Assembly: GCA_019347575.1 (NCBI GenBank) | Contig: JAHWKY010000024.1 | Span: 1-64,000 of the forward strand | Source: Actinomycetota bacterium | Lineage (GTDB): Bacteria > Actinomycetota > Nitriliruptoria > Nitriliruptorales > Nitriliruptoraceae | Length of the DNA stretch: 64,000 nt | Reading direction: 5' to 3' | In this document: positions 1 to 8,784 of the stretch, piece after piece | Position numbering within the stretch: the first letter of the stretch is position 1 | Layout of the letters: every line of letters begins with the position of its first letter | Made by a program: the position numbers and the translations under genes | Notes under the pieces: generated by a model | What the model saw: the letters and a program-made list of their open reading frames with translations, nothing else | What the model was told of the DNA's origin: nothing | Databases searched by the model: none

Positions 1-1
1 T

Positions 2-553
2 CGGTCGCGGGGTGCCGAGCGCCAGCAGCTCAAGGTCTTCCTCTTCGCGATCGCGCTGCTACCGATCGTGCCCTTAGGCGACATCGTCCCACTGCTCGAC
101 GGCGGGATCCTCCTCGCCGTCGCCAGCGGGGCGGTGCCGGTCGGGGTGGCGGTCGCCATCTTGCGCTACCGGCTGTACGACATCGATCGGGTCATCTCGC
201 GCACCCTGTCGTACGCACTGCTCACTACCGTCCTCGTCGGCGTCTACGCCGCCGGCGTCCTCGGCGTCGGGGCGCTGCTGCCGGGTGGGTCGAGCGATCT
301 GCTCGTGGCTGGCGCCACGTTGGCCGTTGCGGCCCTTTTCCGGCCGCTTCGGGCGCGCATCCAGGGCCTCGTCGACCGCCGCTTCAACCGCTCGCGCTAC
401 GACGCGGGGCGGCTGGTCGAGGACTTCGGCCGCCGGCTGCGTGACCGGGTGGACCTCGACGAGGTCGCCGGCGAGCTGCGCGGCGCGGCTGGCCGGGCGC
501 TGCAGCCACGCAGCGTGTCGCTCTGCGTCGTTGCGCCGAGGGTGCCGTCGTGA
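2..553 (+). CDS. Array membrane protein, copy 1 (5' end outside window)
   Basis: This is the C-terminal part of a multi-pass membrane protein; the open frame runs off the left edge, so the start is missing. Visible are an ERQQLK linker, two or three hydrophobic segments, then the block shared by all seven copies here: RYRLYDIDRVISRT, a glycine-rich hydrophobic helix (VGVYAAGVLGVGALLPG), SDLLVAGATLAVAALFRPL, VDRRFNRSRYDA and a C-terminal alpha/beta tail ending near LQPRSVSL. Proteins with this block are common in actinobacteria, sometimes ahead of histidine-kinase domains, but I know of no proven function. The stop overlaps the next start as GTGA, implying translational coupling in an operon. 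Confidence 0.85.
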   Translation, partial: RSRGAERQQLKVFLFAIALLPIVPLGDIVPLLDGGILLAVASGAVPVGVAVAILRYRLYDIDRVISRTLSYALLTTVLVGVYAAGVLGVGALLPGGSSDLLVAGATLAVAALFRPLRARIQGLVDRRFNRSRYDAGRLVEDFGRRLRDRVDLDEVAGELRGAAGRALQPRSVSLCVVAPRVPS

Positions 554-1767
554 GTCGCCGCCTCGCCGCGATGCTCGCCTGGGTCCTCGCCGTCGCGGCG
601 GTCGGGGCGGTGGCGCTGACGATCGTGATCGGCTCCACGCTGCCGACCTCCGCTCGGACGACCGCTGGCTTCACCGACTGGTGGCAGGCGTTGTGGCTGT
701 TGAGCTGGGTCGGCTTCCCCCTGGTCGGCGGGTTCGTGGCGTCACGACGTCCTGAGAGCAGGTTGGCGTGGCTGATGCTGCTGGTGGGGACGAGCATCGC
801 TGTGGGCGTGTTAGGCGGTACCTGGCTCCTCCACGAGGTGCGGGTCGCCGGCCGTACCCCCCCAGGCCTGGTGATCTGGTTGGAGGCGTGGATCGTCGTA
901 CCCGGCTTCGCCCTCGCCCCGTTCGTGATCGACCGCTTCCCATCAGACCGCCCGGCGGAGGGCCGGTGGCGCTGGGTCGTCCGGACGGCAGCCGCGGCCG
1001 TGGCCGTCCTCGTCGGCGCGTCGATGCTGCGACCCACCGTGGTCGAGGGCGACCTCGAGCCGCCGCTCGTCCTCGACAACCCCCTAGCTGCGTTCGGCGG
1101 TCTGCCCGAGACCCTGATAACTGCCGCGGCGCTCACCCTGGTGGGGTTCTTCGTCCTCGTGGTGGGTCGGCTGATCCTGCGGTACCGCCGGGCGATCGGC
1201 GCGGAGCGAGCCCAGCTCAAGTGGTTCGTGGCCGCGACCGCGGTGTTCCCGCTGCTGTTCGCCGTCGTCCTGCCGACGACGGGGCTCGTGCCGGGCGCGG
1301 TCACGGACGGGCTGGTGGCACTCGCGTTCTTCCTGACGCTCAACGGCATCGCGGTCGCCATCGGCATCGCCGTGACCCGCTACCGGCTCTACGACATCGA
1401 CCGCGTGATCAGCCGCACGCTCGCCTACGCGCTGCTGACCGGGGTGCTCGTCGGGGTGTACGCGTTGGGCGTGCTCGGGGTCGGGGCGCTGCTGCCGGGT
1501 GAGCCCAGCGATCTCCTCGTCGCCGGGTCCACGTTGGTCGTCGCGGCGCTGTTCCGGCCGCTGCAGTCGCGCATCCAGGCGCTCGTTGACCGCCGCTTCA
1601 ACCGCTCGCGCTACGACGCGGCGCGGACGATCGAGGCGTTCGGGGCGCGCCTGCGCGACGAGGTCGACCTCGACGAGGTCGCTGCCGATCTGGGGCGTGC
1701 GACCTCGGCCGCCCTCCAGCCGCGGAGCGTGGCCGTGTGGCTGGCGACCGCCGAGGTCAGCTCGTGA
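550..1767 (+). CDS. Array membrane protein, copy 2
   Basis: The protein has 405 residues and roughly eight to ten hydrophobic segments. The N-terminal half (about residues 1-265) has variable membrane helices; an ERAQLKWF linker precedes the last membrane pair. From about residue 275 comes the conserved block RYRLYDIDRVISRT, a VGVYALGVLGVGALLPG helix, SDLLVAGSTLVVAALFRPL, VDRRFNRSRYDA and a soluble tail ending near LQPRSVAVWL. No kinase, phosphatase or transporter motif is present. The GTG start overlaps the previous stop by four bases and the next gene overlaps in the same way, so the copies are co-translated. A sensory or scaffold role in the membrane is inference. Confidence 0.9.
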   Translation: MSRRLAAMLAWVLAVAAVGAVALTIVIGSTLPTSARTTAGFTDWWQALWLLSWVGFPLVGGFVASRRPESRLAWLMLLVGTSIAVGVLGGTWLLHEVRVAGRTPPGLVIWLEAWIVVPGFALAPFVIDRFPSDRPAEGRWRWVVRTAAAAVAVLVGASMLRPTVVEGDLEPPLVLDNPLAAFGGLPETLITAAALTLVGFFVLVVGRLILRYRRAIGAERAQLKWFVAATAVFPLLFAVVLPTTGLVPGAVTDGLVALAFFLTLNGIAVAIGIAVTRYRLYDIDRVISRTLAYALLTGVLVGVYALGVLGVGALLPGEPSDLLVAGSTLVVAALFRPLQSRIQALVDRRFNRSRYDAARTIEAFGARLRDEVDLDEVAADLGRATSAALQPRSVAVWLATAEVSS

Positions 1768-2981
1768 CACGCCGGCGTGGAGCGTTCTCGGCGGGTCTCC
1801 TCGTGGCACTGGCACTGGGTGCCGAGGTGGCGTTCATCCTGGACTCGGGCCTGGCGGCGGGCGAGAACGGTGGCCCGCCGGCCTTCGTGGAGAGCATCCC
1901 CGGCGTGCTCGGGTTCGGCCTTGTCGGCGCGTACCTCGTGTGGCGCCGCCCCGACCACCGCGTGTCGTGGCTGGTGGCGGGAGTCGGTCTGTTCGAGTCG
2001 ATGGCGGCCTACCTCATCGTGGGAGCGAACTGGTGGCAGGCGCGAGGTGGGTCCGGCGCCGGCGCGTACCTCCTCAACGTCTCCGGCGACATCGCGGTCG
2101 AGATCGGGCTCGTGCTGGGGCTGGTGCTGCTGCCCGTGCTGTTCCCGACTGGCGAGGTGCCCTCGCGGCGGTGGCGTTGGCTGCCGCCGACCGCCCTCAC
2201 GCTGGTCGCGGTCAGTGAGGCCATCATGGTCGTGCTACCGGACGTCCGCGAGATCGCGGGTGTCGAGGTCGCCAACCCGCTCGGCATCGCGGCCCTCCGG
2301 GCACCGCTCGAGTTGGCGGGCGGGCTGACGTTCGGCCTCACGCTGCTCCTCGTCGTCCCGGCTGCGGCCTCCCTGGTGGTGCGCTTCCGTCGCGCTCGCG
2401 GAACCGAGCGGCTCCAGCTGCGCTGGTTCGTCGCGGCGGTGTTGGTCCTGGTCACGGTCGCGGTCACCCTGCTGGTGTGGGCGCTCGCCGCGAACGCCGG
2501 GCTCATCGCCGAGGCGAGCGAGCTCACTTTCGATCTGATAGTGCTGGTCCCGGTCACGGCGATGCCGGTGGCGATCGGCGCCGCGGTGTTGCGGTACCGC
2601 CTGTACGAGGTGGACCGCGTCATCAGCCGCACGGTCTCCTACGGCCTCCTGACCGGAGTGCTCGTGGGCGTGTACGCGCTCGGGGTGCTCGGGGTTGGGG
2701 CGTTCTTGCCCGGCGAGCCCAGCGACCTGCTCGTGGCCGGCTCGACCCTGGTGGTGGCGGCGCTGTTCCGGCCGTTGCGGTCACGCATCCAGACCATCGT
2801 GGACCGGCGCTTCAACCGCTCGCGCTACGACGCCAGGCGGACGATCGAGGCGTTCGGGGCGCGGCTGCGTCACGAGGTCGACCTCGACGAGGTCGCGAAC
2901 GACCTGCGCTCGGCTGCGGCGGAGTCCCTGCAACCGCGCGCGGTGTCGTTGTGGCTCCCTCCCGCGGAGGTGAGGCCCTGA
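1764..2981 (+). CDS. Array membrane protein, copy 3
   Basis: The protein has 405 residues. I chose the GTG at 1764 because it makes the same GTGA overlap with the upstream stop as the other junctions and leaves a short polar tip (VTRRRGAF) before the first membrane helix; a longer frame opens at 1737 inside copy 2. The architecture matches copy 2: variable membrane half, ERLQLRWF linker, then RYRLYEVDRVISRT, the glycine-rich helix, SDLLVAGSTLVVAALFRPL and VDRRFNRSRYDA with a soluble tail ending in LQPRAVSLWL. The C-terminal half is much closer to its neighbours than the N-terminal half. Confidence 0.9.
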   Translation: MTRRRGAFSAGLLVALALGAEVAFILDSGLAAGENGGPPAFVESIPGVLGFGLVGAYLVWRRPDHRVSWLVAGVGLFESMAAYLIVGANWWQARGGSGAGAYLLNVSGDIAVEIGLVLGLVLLPVLFPTGEVPSRRWRWLPPTALTLVAVSEAIMVVLPDVREIAGVEVANPLGIAALRAPLELAGGLTFGLTLLLVVPAAASLVVRFRRARGTERLQLRWFVAAVLVLVTVAVTLLVWALAANAGLIAEASELTFDLIVLVPVTAMPVAIGAAVLRYRLYEVDRVISRTVSYGLLTGVLVGVYALGVLGVGAFLPGEPSDLLVAGSTLVVAALFRPLRSRIQTIVDRRFNRSRYDARRTIEAFGARLRHEVDLDEVANDLRSAAAESLQPRAVSLWLPPAEVRP

Positions 2982-3049
2982 GGTGGAGACCGGTCCCCGC
3001 GTCGCCCGGGCTCCCCGCCCGGATCGCCGGCGCCGGCGCAGTGCCAGAC

Positions 3050-4234
3050 GTGACGGCCGGCAGCGGACGAGGTCGCTGGCTGGGGCTCGGTTCTGCCGTG
3101 CTGGCCCTGGCGATGCTCGCGACAGGGGCGTTCCTTCAACTGACCGCGCCCGCCCACGCGACCGCGGAGCTGACCGTCGGGGATCGTGTCGCGCCGTTGA
3201 CGATGCTGATGTTCGCGGCCGTCGGGGGCGTGCTGGTGTGGCGACGCCCCGAGCACCCCTTCGGGTGGGTGATGGTCGTCTTCGCCGCGCTCCAGGGTCT
3301 CAACGGCACCACCAGCGCTCTGGTCCAGCGTCACACGCCTCCTGCCTCGATCGTTGTCGATGTGGCCAGCTGGGTCCAGTCGTGGATCTGGATCCCGGCC
3401 CTCTCGCTGCTGGCGCTGGGGATCCTGCTGTTCCCCGACGGCCGCCTCCCGTCGCGCCGGTGGCGGCACGTGTTGCGGGTCGAGCTCGTGGGGCTCGTCG
3501 GAGTGGTCGTCCTGGCGGTCGCGCTCTGGCCTCACCGCGGCCCCGACCTCGTGGAGCTCGGGGACGCGTGGCCGGGGTTCGCGGGGCGCGTCGGCAAGAC
3601 CGCCGTGCTGCCGCTCGTCTTCAGCGGTTTCGTGGCCTCCCTCGTCTCGCTCTTCATCCGCTACCGCAACGCGGCGGTGATCGTCCGGCTCCAGCTCAAG
3701 TGGTTGATGCTCGCGGTCACGCTGCTCGGTGTCGCCCTGATCTCCGCCGCCCTCGCGGATGTTCTCGGTTTCGGCGGCCAGTGGTGGCAGGACCTGTTCG
3801 GTGTCGCCGGGCTGTTCTTCCTGCCCGTGGCCATCGGGATCGCGGTGCTGCGCTACCGGCTGCTCGAGATCGAACGGATCCTCAGTCGCACGGTGTCGTA
3901 CCTGCTCCTTACCGGCGTGTTGCTGGGTGTCTACGCCTCGGGAGTGCTCGGGGTCGGGACGTTGCTGCCAGGCGAGTCCAGCGACCTGCTGGTGGCGGGC
4001 TCGACCTTGGCGGTCGCGGCGCTGTTCCGGCCGCTGCGATCGCGCATCCAGTCGATCGTGGACCGGCGTTTCAACCGGGCGCGCTACGACGCATCCCGCA
4101 CGGTCGACGCGTTCGGGGCGCGGCTGCGTGATGAGATCGACCTCTCGACGCTCGCTCGAGATCTCCGCGATGTCGCCGCATCCGCGCTCGAGCCGCGCGC
4201 GATCTCGGTGTGGCTGCGTGAGGTGCCGCGGTGA
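3050..4234 (+). CDS. Array membrane protein, copy 4
   Basis: The protein has about 394 residues. The frame is open much further upstream, but that stretch overlaps copy 3 and reads as arginine- and proline-rich shadow sequence. The start is placed at GTG 3050 (VTAGSGRGRW before the first helix); GTG 3041 is an alternative, and neither has a strong ribosome site. The protein carries the family layout, with a VRLQLKWL linker, RYRLLEIERILSRT in place of the usual RYRLYDID motif, then the shared helix, VDRRFNRARYDA and a tail ending LEPRAISVWL. This is the only junction in the run of six without a GTGA overlap. Confidence 0.85.
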   Translation: MTAGSGRGRWLGLGSAVLALAMLATGAFLQLTAPAHATAELTVGDRVAPLTMLMFAAVGGVLVWRRPEHPFGWVMVVFAALQGLNGTTSALVQRHTPPASIVVDVASWVQSWIWIPALSLLALGILLFPDGRLPSRRWRHVLRVELVGLVGVVVLAVALWPHRGPDLVELGDAWPGFAGRVGKTAVLPLVFSGFVASLVSLFIRYRNAAVIVRLQLKWLMLAVTLLGVALISAALADVLGFGGQWWQDLFGVAGLFFLPVAIGIAVLRYRLLEIERILSRTVSYLLLTGVLLGVYASGVLGVGTLLPGESSDLLVAGSTLAVAALFRPLRSRIQSIVDRRFNRARYDASRTVDAFGARLRDEIDLSTLARDLRDVAASALEPRAISVWLREVPR

Positions 4235-5403
4235 CGACGTCGCACTCGCCGGAGCATCGGAGTCGCTACTGGCCGTGGGTGGTGGCGTTGTCGTTGACCG
4301 CGGTGGCGCTCGGCGGGATCGTCGTCACGGCACGCGACCCGGCGCCTGGGGGGCCGCATCCCGCGAGCACGGTGGTCTCGGTGCTCCTCGTCGTCACGTT
4401 CCTCGGCACCGGTGCGGTCATGCTGTCGCGCCGCCCCGATCACGCCGTCAGCTGGCTGCTGCCACTCCCTGGCGTGTACGTGGCGCTGGATGCGGGGCTC
4501 GATGTCCTCGAGCTGTTCGTCGGTCCGTCCACGGAGCTGTGGCTCGACTGGGTGACGCAGGCGTCCTGGGCGTGGACGTTCCCGACCCTCGCGATCTTCC
4601 TCCCGTTGCTGTTCCCGACCGGGGCACCGCCCACGCCGAGGTGGAGGTGGGTGCTGTGGACCGGGGCGGCGGCCGTCCTCCTCCTGACCACGGGGAACGC
4701 GCTCAACCCTGACCTACTCAAGCCGGCCGCCAACCCCGCGGCGATCGGTGAGGGTGCGGCCGAGGCACTCACCGCCACGGGCGGGGGCCTGCTGTTGCTC
4801 TCGTTCGTGGCCGCAGCGGTGTCCGCGGTCGTGAGGTACCGCCGCTCGAGGGGCGTCGAGCGCCAGCAGCTGCGGTGGTTCGTGCGAGGTGCCGCGATCG
4901 TGCCCTTCGCTTGGATCAACGCCATCGTGCTCGAGCACGGTCCCTACCAGCAGTTCGGAGGCCTCGTCCTGGCGGGCAGCTTGGCCGTGTTGCCGGTCGC
5001 CGTGACCGTCGCCGTCCTGCGGTACCGCCTCTACGACATCGACCGCCTCGTCAGCCGCACGCTGTCGTACGCGTTGCTGTCCGGCGTGCTTGTGGGCGTG
5101 TACGCGCTCGGCGTGCTCGGGGTCGGGGCGCTGCTGCCCGGTGAATCCAGCGACCTGCTGGTGGCGGGCTCGACCTTGGCGGTGGCGGCGTTGTTCCGGC
5201 CACTGCGGTCGCGCATCCAGTCGGTGGTGGACCGGCGCTTCAACCGGTCGCGCTACGACGCGGCGCGGACGATCGAGGCGTTCGGGGCGCGGCTGCGCGA
5301 CGAGGTCGATCTCGGATCGCTGTCGCAGGAACTGCGAGCTGCGGTCGACGTGACGCTCCAGCCGCGGGTCACGTCGCTGTGGCTCCGGGAAGGTGGAGCG
5401 TGA
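4231..5403 (+). CDS. Array membrane protein, copy 5
   Basis: The protein has 390 residues, with a GTG start overlapping the previous stop (GTGA). The N-terminal half holds about six hydrophobic helices, then an ERQQLRWF linker and one more membrane pair. The conserved block follows: RYRLYDIDRLVSRT, VGVYALGVLGVGALLPG, SDLLVAGSTLAVAALFRPL, VDRRFNRSRYDA, IEAFGARLRDEVDL and LQPRVTSLWL. The 3' end is nearly identical at DNA level to copies 2, 3 and 6. Function unknown; the context suggests membrane signalling. Confidence 0.9.
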   Translation: MTTSHSPEHRSRYWPWVVALSLTAVALGGIVVTARDPAPGGPHPASTVVSVLLVVTFLGTGAVMLSRRPDHAVSWLLPLPGVYVALDAGLDVLELFVGPSTELWLDWVTQASWAWTFPTLAIFLPLLFPTGAPPTPRWRWVLWTGAAAVLLLTTGNALNPDLLKPAANPAAIGEGAAEALTATGGGLLLLSFVAAAVSAVVRYRRSRGVERQQLRWFVRGAAIVPFAWINAIVLEHGPYQQFGGLVLAGSLAVLPVAVTVAVLRYRLYDIDRLVSRTLSYALLSGVLVGVYALGVLGVGALLPGESSDLLVAGSTLAVAALFRPLRSRIQSVVDRRFNRSRYDAARTIEAFGARLRDEVDLGSLSQELRAAVDVTLQPRVTSLWLREGGA

Positions 5404-6584
5404 GCAGCACGACGTGGCCGCGAGCTCTCGCGATCGCTGCCCTCATCGCCGGTGCGTTGGTGGCGGTCGCCACGCTCGTGGTGCTGGTCGGCGATGGCGG
5501 GTCTGCCCGTGAGATCGGTGGGCGCCTCGCACCGCTGGGCCCAGCGTTGGCGTTCGTCGTCACCGGCGCGCTGATCGGGGCGCGGCAGCCGCACAACCTC
5601 ATCGGTTGGGGTCTGGTCCTCTTCGGGCTGAACCTGGAAGCGACCGTGCTCGCCGAGGAGTACGCGCGTGTCGCGCTCGCGTCCGGTTCCACGCATGCCA
5701 GCGTCGGATGGGCGCTGTGGTTCCAGACCTGGAACTGGGCGCCCGGCCAGGGGATCCTCGCCCTCATCCTCATGCACTTCCCCAGCGGACGCCTGCCCGG
5801 TCGCCGCTGGCGGCTGCTCCGCATCGTGACGCTGGCGATGATGGCGATGGTCGTCTTCGACTGGCTACTGGTGTGGCCGGTGCGATCGGATCCGAGCCTG
5901 CTGGTCGACACTTCGGCGTTCCCGGAGCTCGCCGGGCGCATCCAAGATCTGGTCGAGCCGTTCGTGTTCGTGCCCCTGCTAGGCAGCATCGCGTCGCTCG
6001 TCGCCCGCTGGCGGCGGGCCACCGCGATCGAGCGCCTGCAGCTCAAGTGGCTGTTCCTCGCCGTCGCCGGCGTCGCCGGAGGTCTCGGCACCATGGTCGG
6101 GCTGAGCGCTGGACCGGGACGTGGGGCCCCGCTGGTCGCCGAGCTCGCGCTGTTGCTCGGTCTCAGCGCCGTCCCGACTGCCGTCGCGCTCGCGATCCTC
6201 CGCTACCGCCTGTTCGACATCGATCACCTGCTCAACCGCACGCTGTCGTACGTCGTGCTCACCGGCGCGCTCGCAGGCGTCTACGCGTTCGGGGTGCTCG
6301 GGGTCGGAGCGCTGCTACCCGGTGAGCCCAGCGACGTGCTCGTGGCGGGCTCGACACTGGCGGTCGCGGCGCTGTTCCGGCCGCTGCGGTCGCGCATCCA
6401 GTCGATCGTAGACCGGCGCTTCAACCGCTCGCGCTACGACGCCGCGCGGACGATCGAGGCGTTCGGGGCACGGTTGCGGGACGAGATCGACCTGCGATCG
6501 CTCCGCGTCGAGCTGCGCGACACCGTCGCCACGACCGTGCAGCCGCGCTCGATCAGCGTGTGGCTGAGGCAGGCCGGGGGCTGA
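5400..6584 (+). CDS. Array membrane protein, copy 6
   Basis: The protein has 394 residues from GTG 5400, chosen for its GTGA overlap with copy 5; the frame also opens at 5379. It has the same two-part architecture, with an ERLQLKWLF linker and RYRLFDIDHLLNRT as a slightly divergent form of the motif, followed by the shared glycine-rich helix, FRPLRSRIQSIVDRRFNRSRYDA and a tail ending VQPRSISVWL. The last 32 bases overlap the convergent SRPBCC gene on the other strand. It ends the uninterrupted part of the array; a further copy follows beyond the SRPBCC gene. Confidence 0.9.
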   Translation: MSSTTWPRALAIAALIAGALVAVATLVVLVGDGGSAREIGGRLAPLGPALAFVVTGALIGARQPHNLIGWGLVLFGLNLEATVLAEEYARVALASGSTHASVGWALWFQTWNWAPGQGILALILMHFPSGRLPGRRWRLLRIVTLAMMAMVVFDWLLVWPVRSDPSLLVDTSAFPELAGRIQDLVEPFVFVPLLGSIASLVARWRRATAIERLQLKWLFLAVAGVAGGLGTMVGLSAGPGRGAPLVAELALLLGLSAVPTAVALAILRYRLFDIDHLLNRTLSYVVLTGALAGVYAFGVLGVGALLPGEPSDVLVAGSTLAVAALFRPLRSRIQSIVDRRFNRSRYDAARTIEAFGARLRDEIDLRSLRVELRDTVATTVQPRSISVWLRQAGG

Positions 6585-7071
6585 CCGCGCCCCGGCGCAG
6601 CGTCCTCACGCGGCGTGCCGAGGTCCCGAGGTGAGCCGCGAGAGCGTCGATGCCGTGCCGCATCGTGCGGTCGTGCTCCGCCTCCGCGAGACGGCGGATC
6701 GCGGGACCGGCGAGGTTCAGCAGCGCCTTGGTCGTGCGGACGTGCCAGGTCACCTTGCCGAAGGTGACGCCGTCGAGGTCGTCGAGCTCCCAGATGGCTC
6801 GTCCCTCCAGGTCGCCGCGGACGGACCACTCGACGACCTCTGGGGTCCGCGCCCGGACCGTGTGGGCCTCGAAGCCCAGAGGGAAGCGCACCAGGTCGAA
6901 GCGGAAGCGGTGGAGCGCATCCGTCCCGTCCGCCAGCGGTCTGTGGACGCGCGCAACCTCGCGCACCTCTGGCCACGTGGTGGCCCAGGTGGCCGGCTCC
7001 GTGAGCGCCGCCCAGACCCGCTCCGCGCTGGTCCGGATCTCGAACACCGTGCTGAGGTTGTAGCTGGCCAT
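6553..7071 (-). CDS. SRPBCC (START-like) family protein
   Basis: The protein has 172 residues. The N-terminus (MASYNLSTVFEI, then SAERVWAALTEPATWATTWPEV) is the typical opening of polyketide-cyclase/dehydrase SRPBCC proteins, followed by alternating strands and a C-terminal helix (AEHDRTMRHGIDALAAHL). The fold forms a hydrophobic ligand cavity; the ligand cannot be told from sequence. The gene lies alone on the minus strand inside the membrane-protein array, and its 3' end overlaps copy 6 tail to tail by 32 bases. A GGGGGAAC sequence precedes the ATG as ribosome site. Confidence 0.8.
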   Translation of the reverse strand: MASYNLSTVFEIRTSAERVWAALTEPATWATTWPEVREVARVHRPLADGTDALHRFRFDLVRFPLGFEAHTVRARTPEVVEWSVRGDLEGRAIWELDDLDGVTFGKVTWHVRTTKALLNLAGPAIRRLAEAEHDRTMRHGIDALAAHLGTSARRVRTLRRGAVSPRPASATR

Positions 7072-7130
7072 CCGCGTTCCCCCGCGTCGTCGACCGTGTC
7101 CCTCGTTCCGCTCTGCAGCATCCCCAGGCA

Positions 7131-7198
7131 GCGTTCCGGCGCTGTTACGGCTGGTGCGCGCGTCTCCTCACGAGCCAGCCGTAACGGCCCCGGAACGC
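7131..7198. repeat. 24-bp imperfect inverted repeat between divergent genes
   Basis: The arms at 7131-7154 and 7175-7198 match at 22 of 24 positions around a 20-base spacer. Each arm reads GCGTTCCGG, two variable positions, then GTTACGGCTGG. It sits upstream of both the SRPBCC gene (minus) and array copy 7 (plus), so it is not an ordinary terminator. It could be an operator for a dimeric or tetrameric repressor, or a strong RNA hairpin in the copy 7 leader if transcription starts further upstream. Confidence 0.75.
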
Positions 7199-7255
7199 CC
7201 GCGCATGATGATGCCAGCCGGGTTCGACTGGCGCCGGCAGTTGGGAACATCCATC

Positions 7256-8467
7256 GTGACGCACGATCCTCGCGTCACCGCCGCCATCGTGGCGGCCACG
7301 GTCGTTGTCGCTCTCGCGGCGGCGGCCTCGCTGAACGTCTTCGGGGTCGCGTCAGGAGCGGCGGCGTGGCCACAGGTGCTCGCGGAGACGTCGTGGTGGC
7401 TCGCGTGGGTGCCGCTCGTGCTCGCGGGAGCCATGGTCGCCGTGCGGCGACGTGAACTGACCATCGGGTGGCTGATGCTGGCCGCCGGGACCAGCATCCT
7501 CCTGGCGGCAGCCGCGGGGCAGTTCGGCAACGCGGCGATCATCGGTGACCCGTGGCGCCCCGATCGGATCGCCTTCGTCGAGTGGCTGGCCGTGGCGCTC
7601 GACCTCGGCGTCCCCCTCCTGCCCCTCATCGTCGCTCACTTCCCAGAGGGACCGGGTTCCGACCGGCGCTGGCGTCTCCTGTTGCGCATCGGGTGGGGTG
7701 CCTTCGTGGTCGGAGCCGTGAGCACAGCCGTCACGCCTTCGGATACCTCGAAGGGCATCGGTGAGGTCGCCCACTTCGACAACCCGTGGGCCTTGGACGG
7801 ACTCGCTTCAGCCTTCGGAGCGCTCGAGGGTCTGTCGTTCGCCATCCTCGGCCTGCTGGCCTTCGGGGCCATCGGCCGCTTGGCGGTGAGGTTCCGTCGC
7901 GCCCCGCTCGTGGAGCGGCAGCAGATCAAGCTGTTCCTGTTCGTCGTGTCGCTCGCCGTGCTGATGCTGTTCGGTGGCAACTGGGTCGGGGAGTCCGTCG
8001 CGTTCGCCGACGACTACGTCGCTGACCTGGGCTTCCCCGTGCTCGTGACCGGGATCGCCGTCGCCATCGGTATGGCGGTCACCCGCCACCGCCTCTACGA
8101 CATCGATCGCCTCGTCAGCCGGACGGTCGCCTACACCATCGTCACCGGGGTGCTCGTCGTCGTCTACGCAGGCGGGGTGCTCGGTGTCGGGGCGCTGGTT
8201 CCCGGAGACCGCAGCGACCTGCTCGTTGCCGCGTCGACACTGGTCGTGGCCGCGCTGTTCCGACCGGTCCGGACCCGGGTGCAGCGGTTCGTGGACCGTC
8301 GCTTCAACCGTGCGCGCTACGACGCCGCGAGGACCGTCGAGGCGTTCGGGGCGCGGCTGCGCGAGGAGGTCGACCTCGGGGCACTCCGAAGCGAGCTCGG
8401 GACGGTCGTGGCCACAACCCTGCAGCCCGCCTACGTCTCGGTCTGGCTGGGCGGGCGGGGCGCGTGA
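7256..8467 (+). CDS. Array membrane protein, copy 7
   Basis: The protein has 403 residues from GTG 7256. That start leaves a short tip (VTHDPRV) before the first helix and a length matching the other copies; ATG codons at 7205-7211 would add about 15 residues. The layout is the same: variable membrane half, ERQQIKLFLF linker, then RHRLYDIDRLVSRT, VVVYAGGVLGVGALVPG, SDLLVAASTLVVAALFRPV, VDRRFNRARYDA and a tail ending LQPAYVSVWL. It is the most divergent copy in the C-terminal block and is separated from copy 6 by the reverse-strand SRPBCC gene and the inverted repeat. The partner-switching genes follow immediately. Confidence 0.88.
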   Translation: MTHDPRVTAAIVAATVVVALAAAASLNVFGVASGAAAWPQVLAETSWWLAWVPLVLAGAMVAVRRRELTIGWLMLAAGTSILLAAAAGQFGNAAIIGDPWRPDRIAFVEWLAVALDLGVPLLPLIVAHFPEGPGSDRRWRLLLRIGWGAFVVGAVSTAVTPSDTSKGIGEVAHFDNPWALDGLASAFGALEGLSFAILGLLAFGAIGRLAVRFRRAPLVERQQIKLFLFVVSLAVLMLFGGNWVGESVAFADDYVADLGFPVLVTGIAVAIGMAVTRHRLYDIDRLVSRTVAYTIVTGVLVVVYAGGVLGVGALVPGDRSDLLVAASTLVVAALFRPVRTRVQRFVDRRFNRARYDAARTVEAFGARLREEVDLGALRSELGTVVATTLQPAYVSVWLGGRGA

Positions 8468-8477
8468 TGAGGAGCGG

Positions 8478-8672
8478 TCAGGTGATGAGACCGACGGGCA
8501 CGAGGATCGCGGCGAGGGTCAGCAACATGCCCGCGTTGGCGAGCACGAGGTTGCGGGTCTGCTGCAGCCCGTGGTGGAACGAGTCGAGCTTGTCCTCGAA
8601 GCGGTCCATCTGCCGTTCGAGGCGTCCGAGACGCTCCGCGACAGGCTCCATCCGGAACTCGAGTACCTCCAT
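8478..8672 (-). CDS. Small coiled-coil, C-tail membrane protein
   Basis: This is a 64-residue protein from ATG 8672. Residues 1-42 have a heptad pattern (MEVLEFRMEPVAERLGRLE, then QMDRFEDKLDSFHHGLQQT), predicting a coiled coil. Residues 43-64 (NLVLANAGMLLTLAAILVPVG) form one membrane helix near the C-terminus. The frame is open further upstream, but that part overlaps the phosphatase gene antisense and is low complexity. The ribosome site is weak. It lies between array copy 7 and the PP2C fusion on the opposite strand. Function unknown; membrane tethering or dimerisation is a guess. Confidence 0.55.
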   Translation of the reverse strand: MEVLEFRMEPVAERLGRLERQMDRFEDKLDSFHHGLQQTRNLVLANAGMLLTLAAILVPVGLIT

Positions 8673-8784
8673 GCGGTGCTCGAGCGTGTCACGGTTCTCC
8701 GACGGTGTCGTCGGTCGGGACCGGTGCGCCTGTGGACGGTCCGCTCTGCCGTAACGCTTCGGTGACGCTCGAGGAGGAAGCTGG

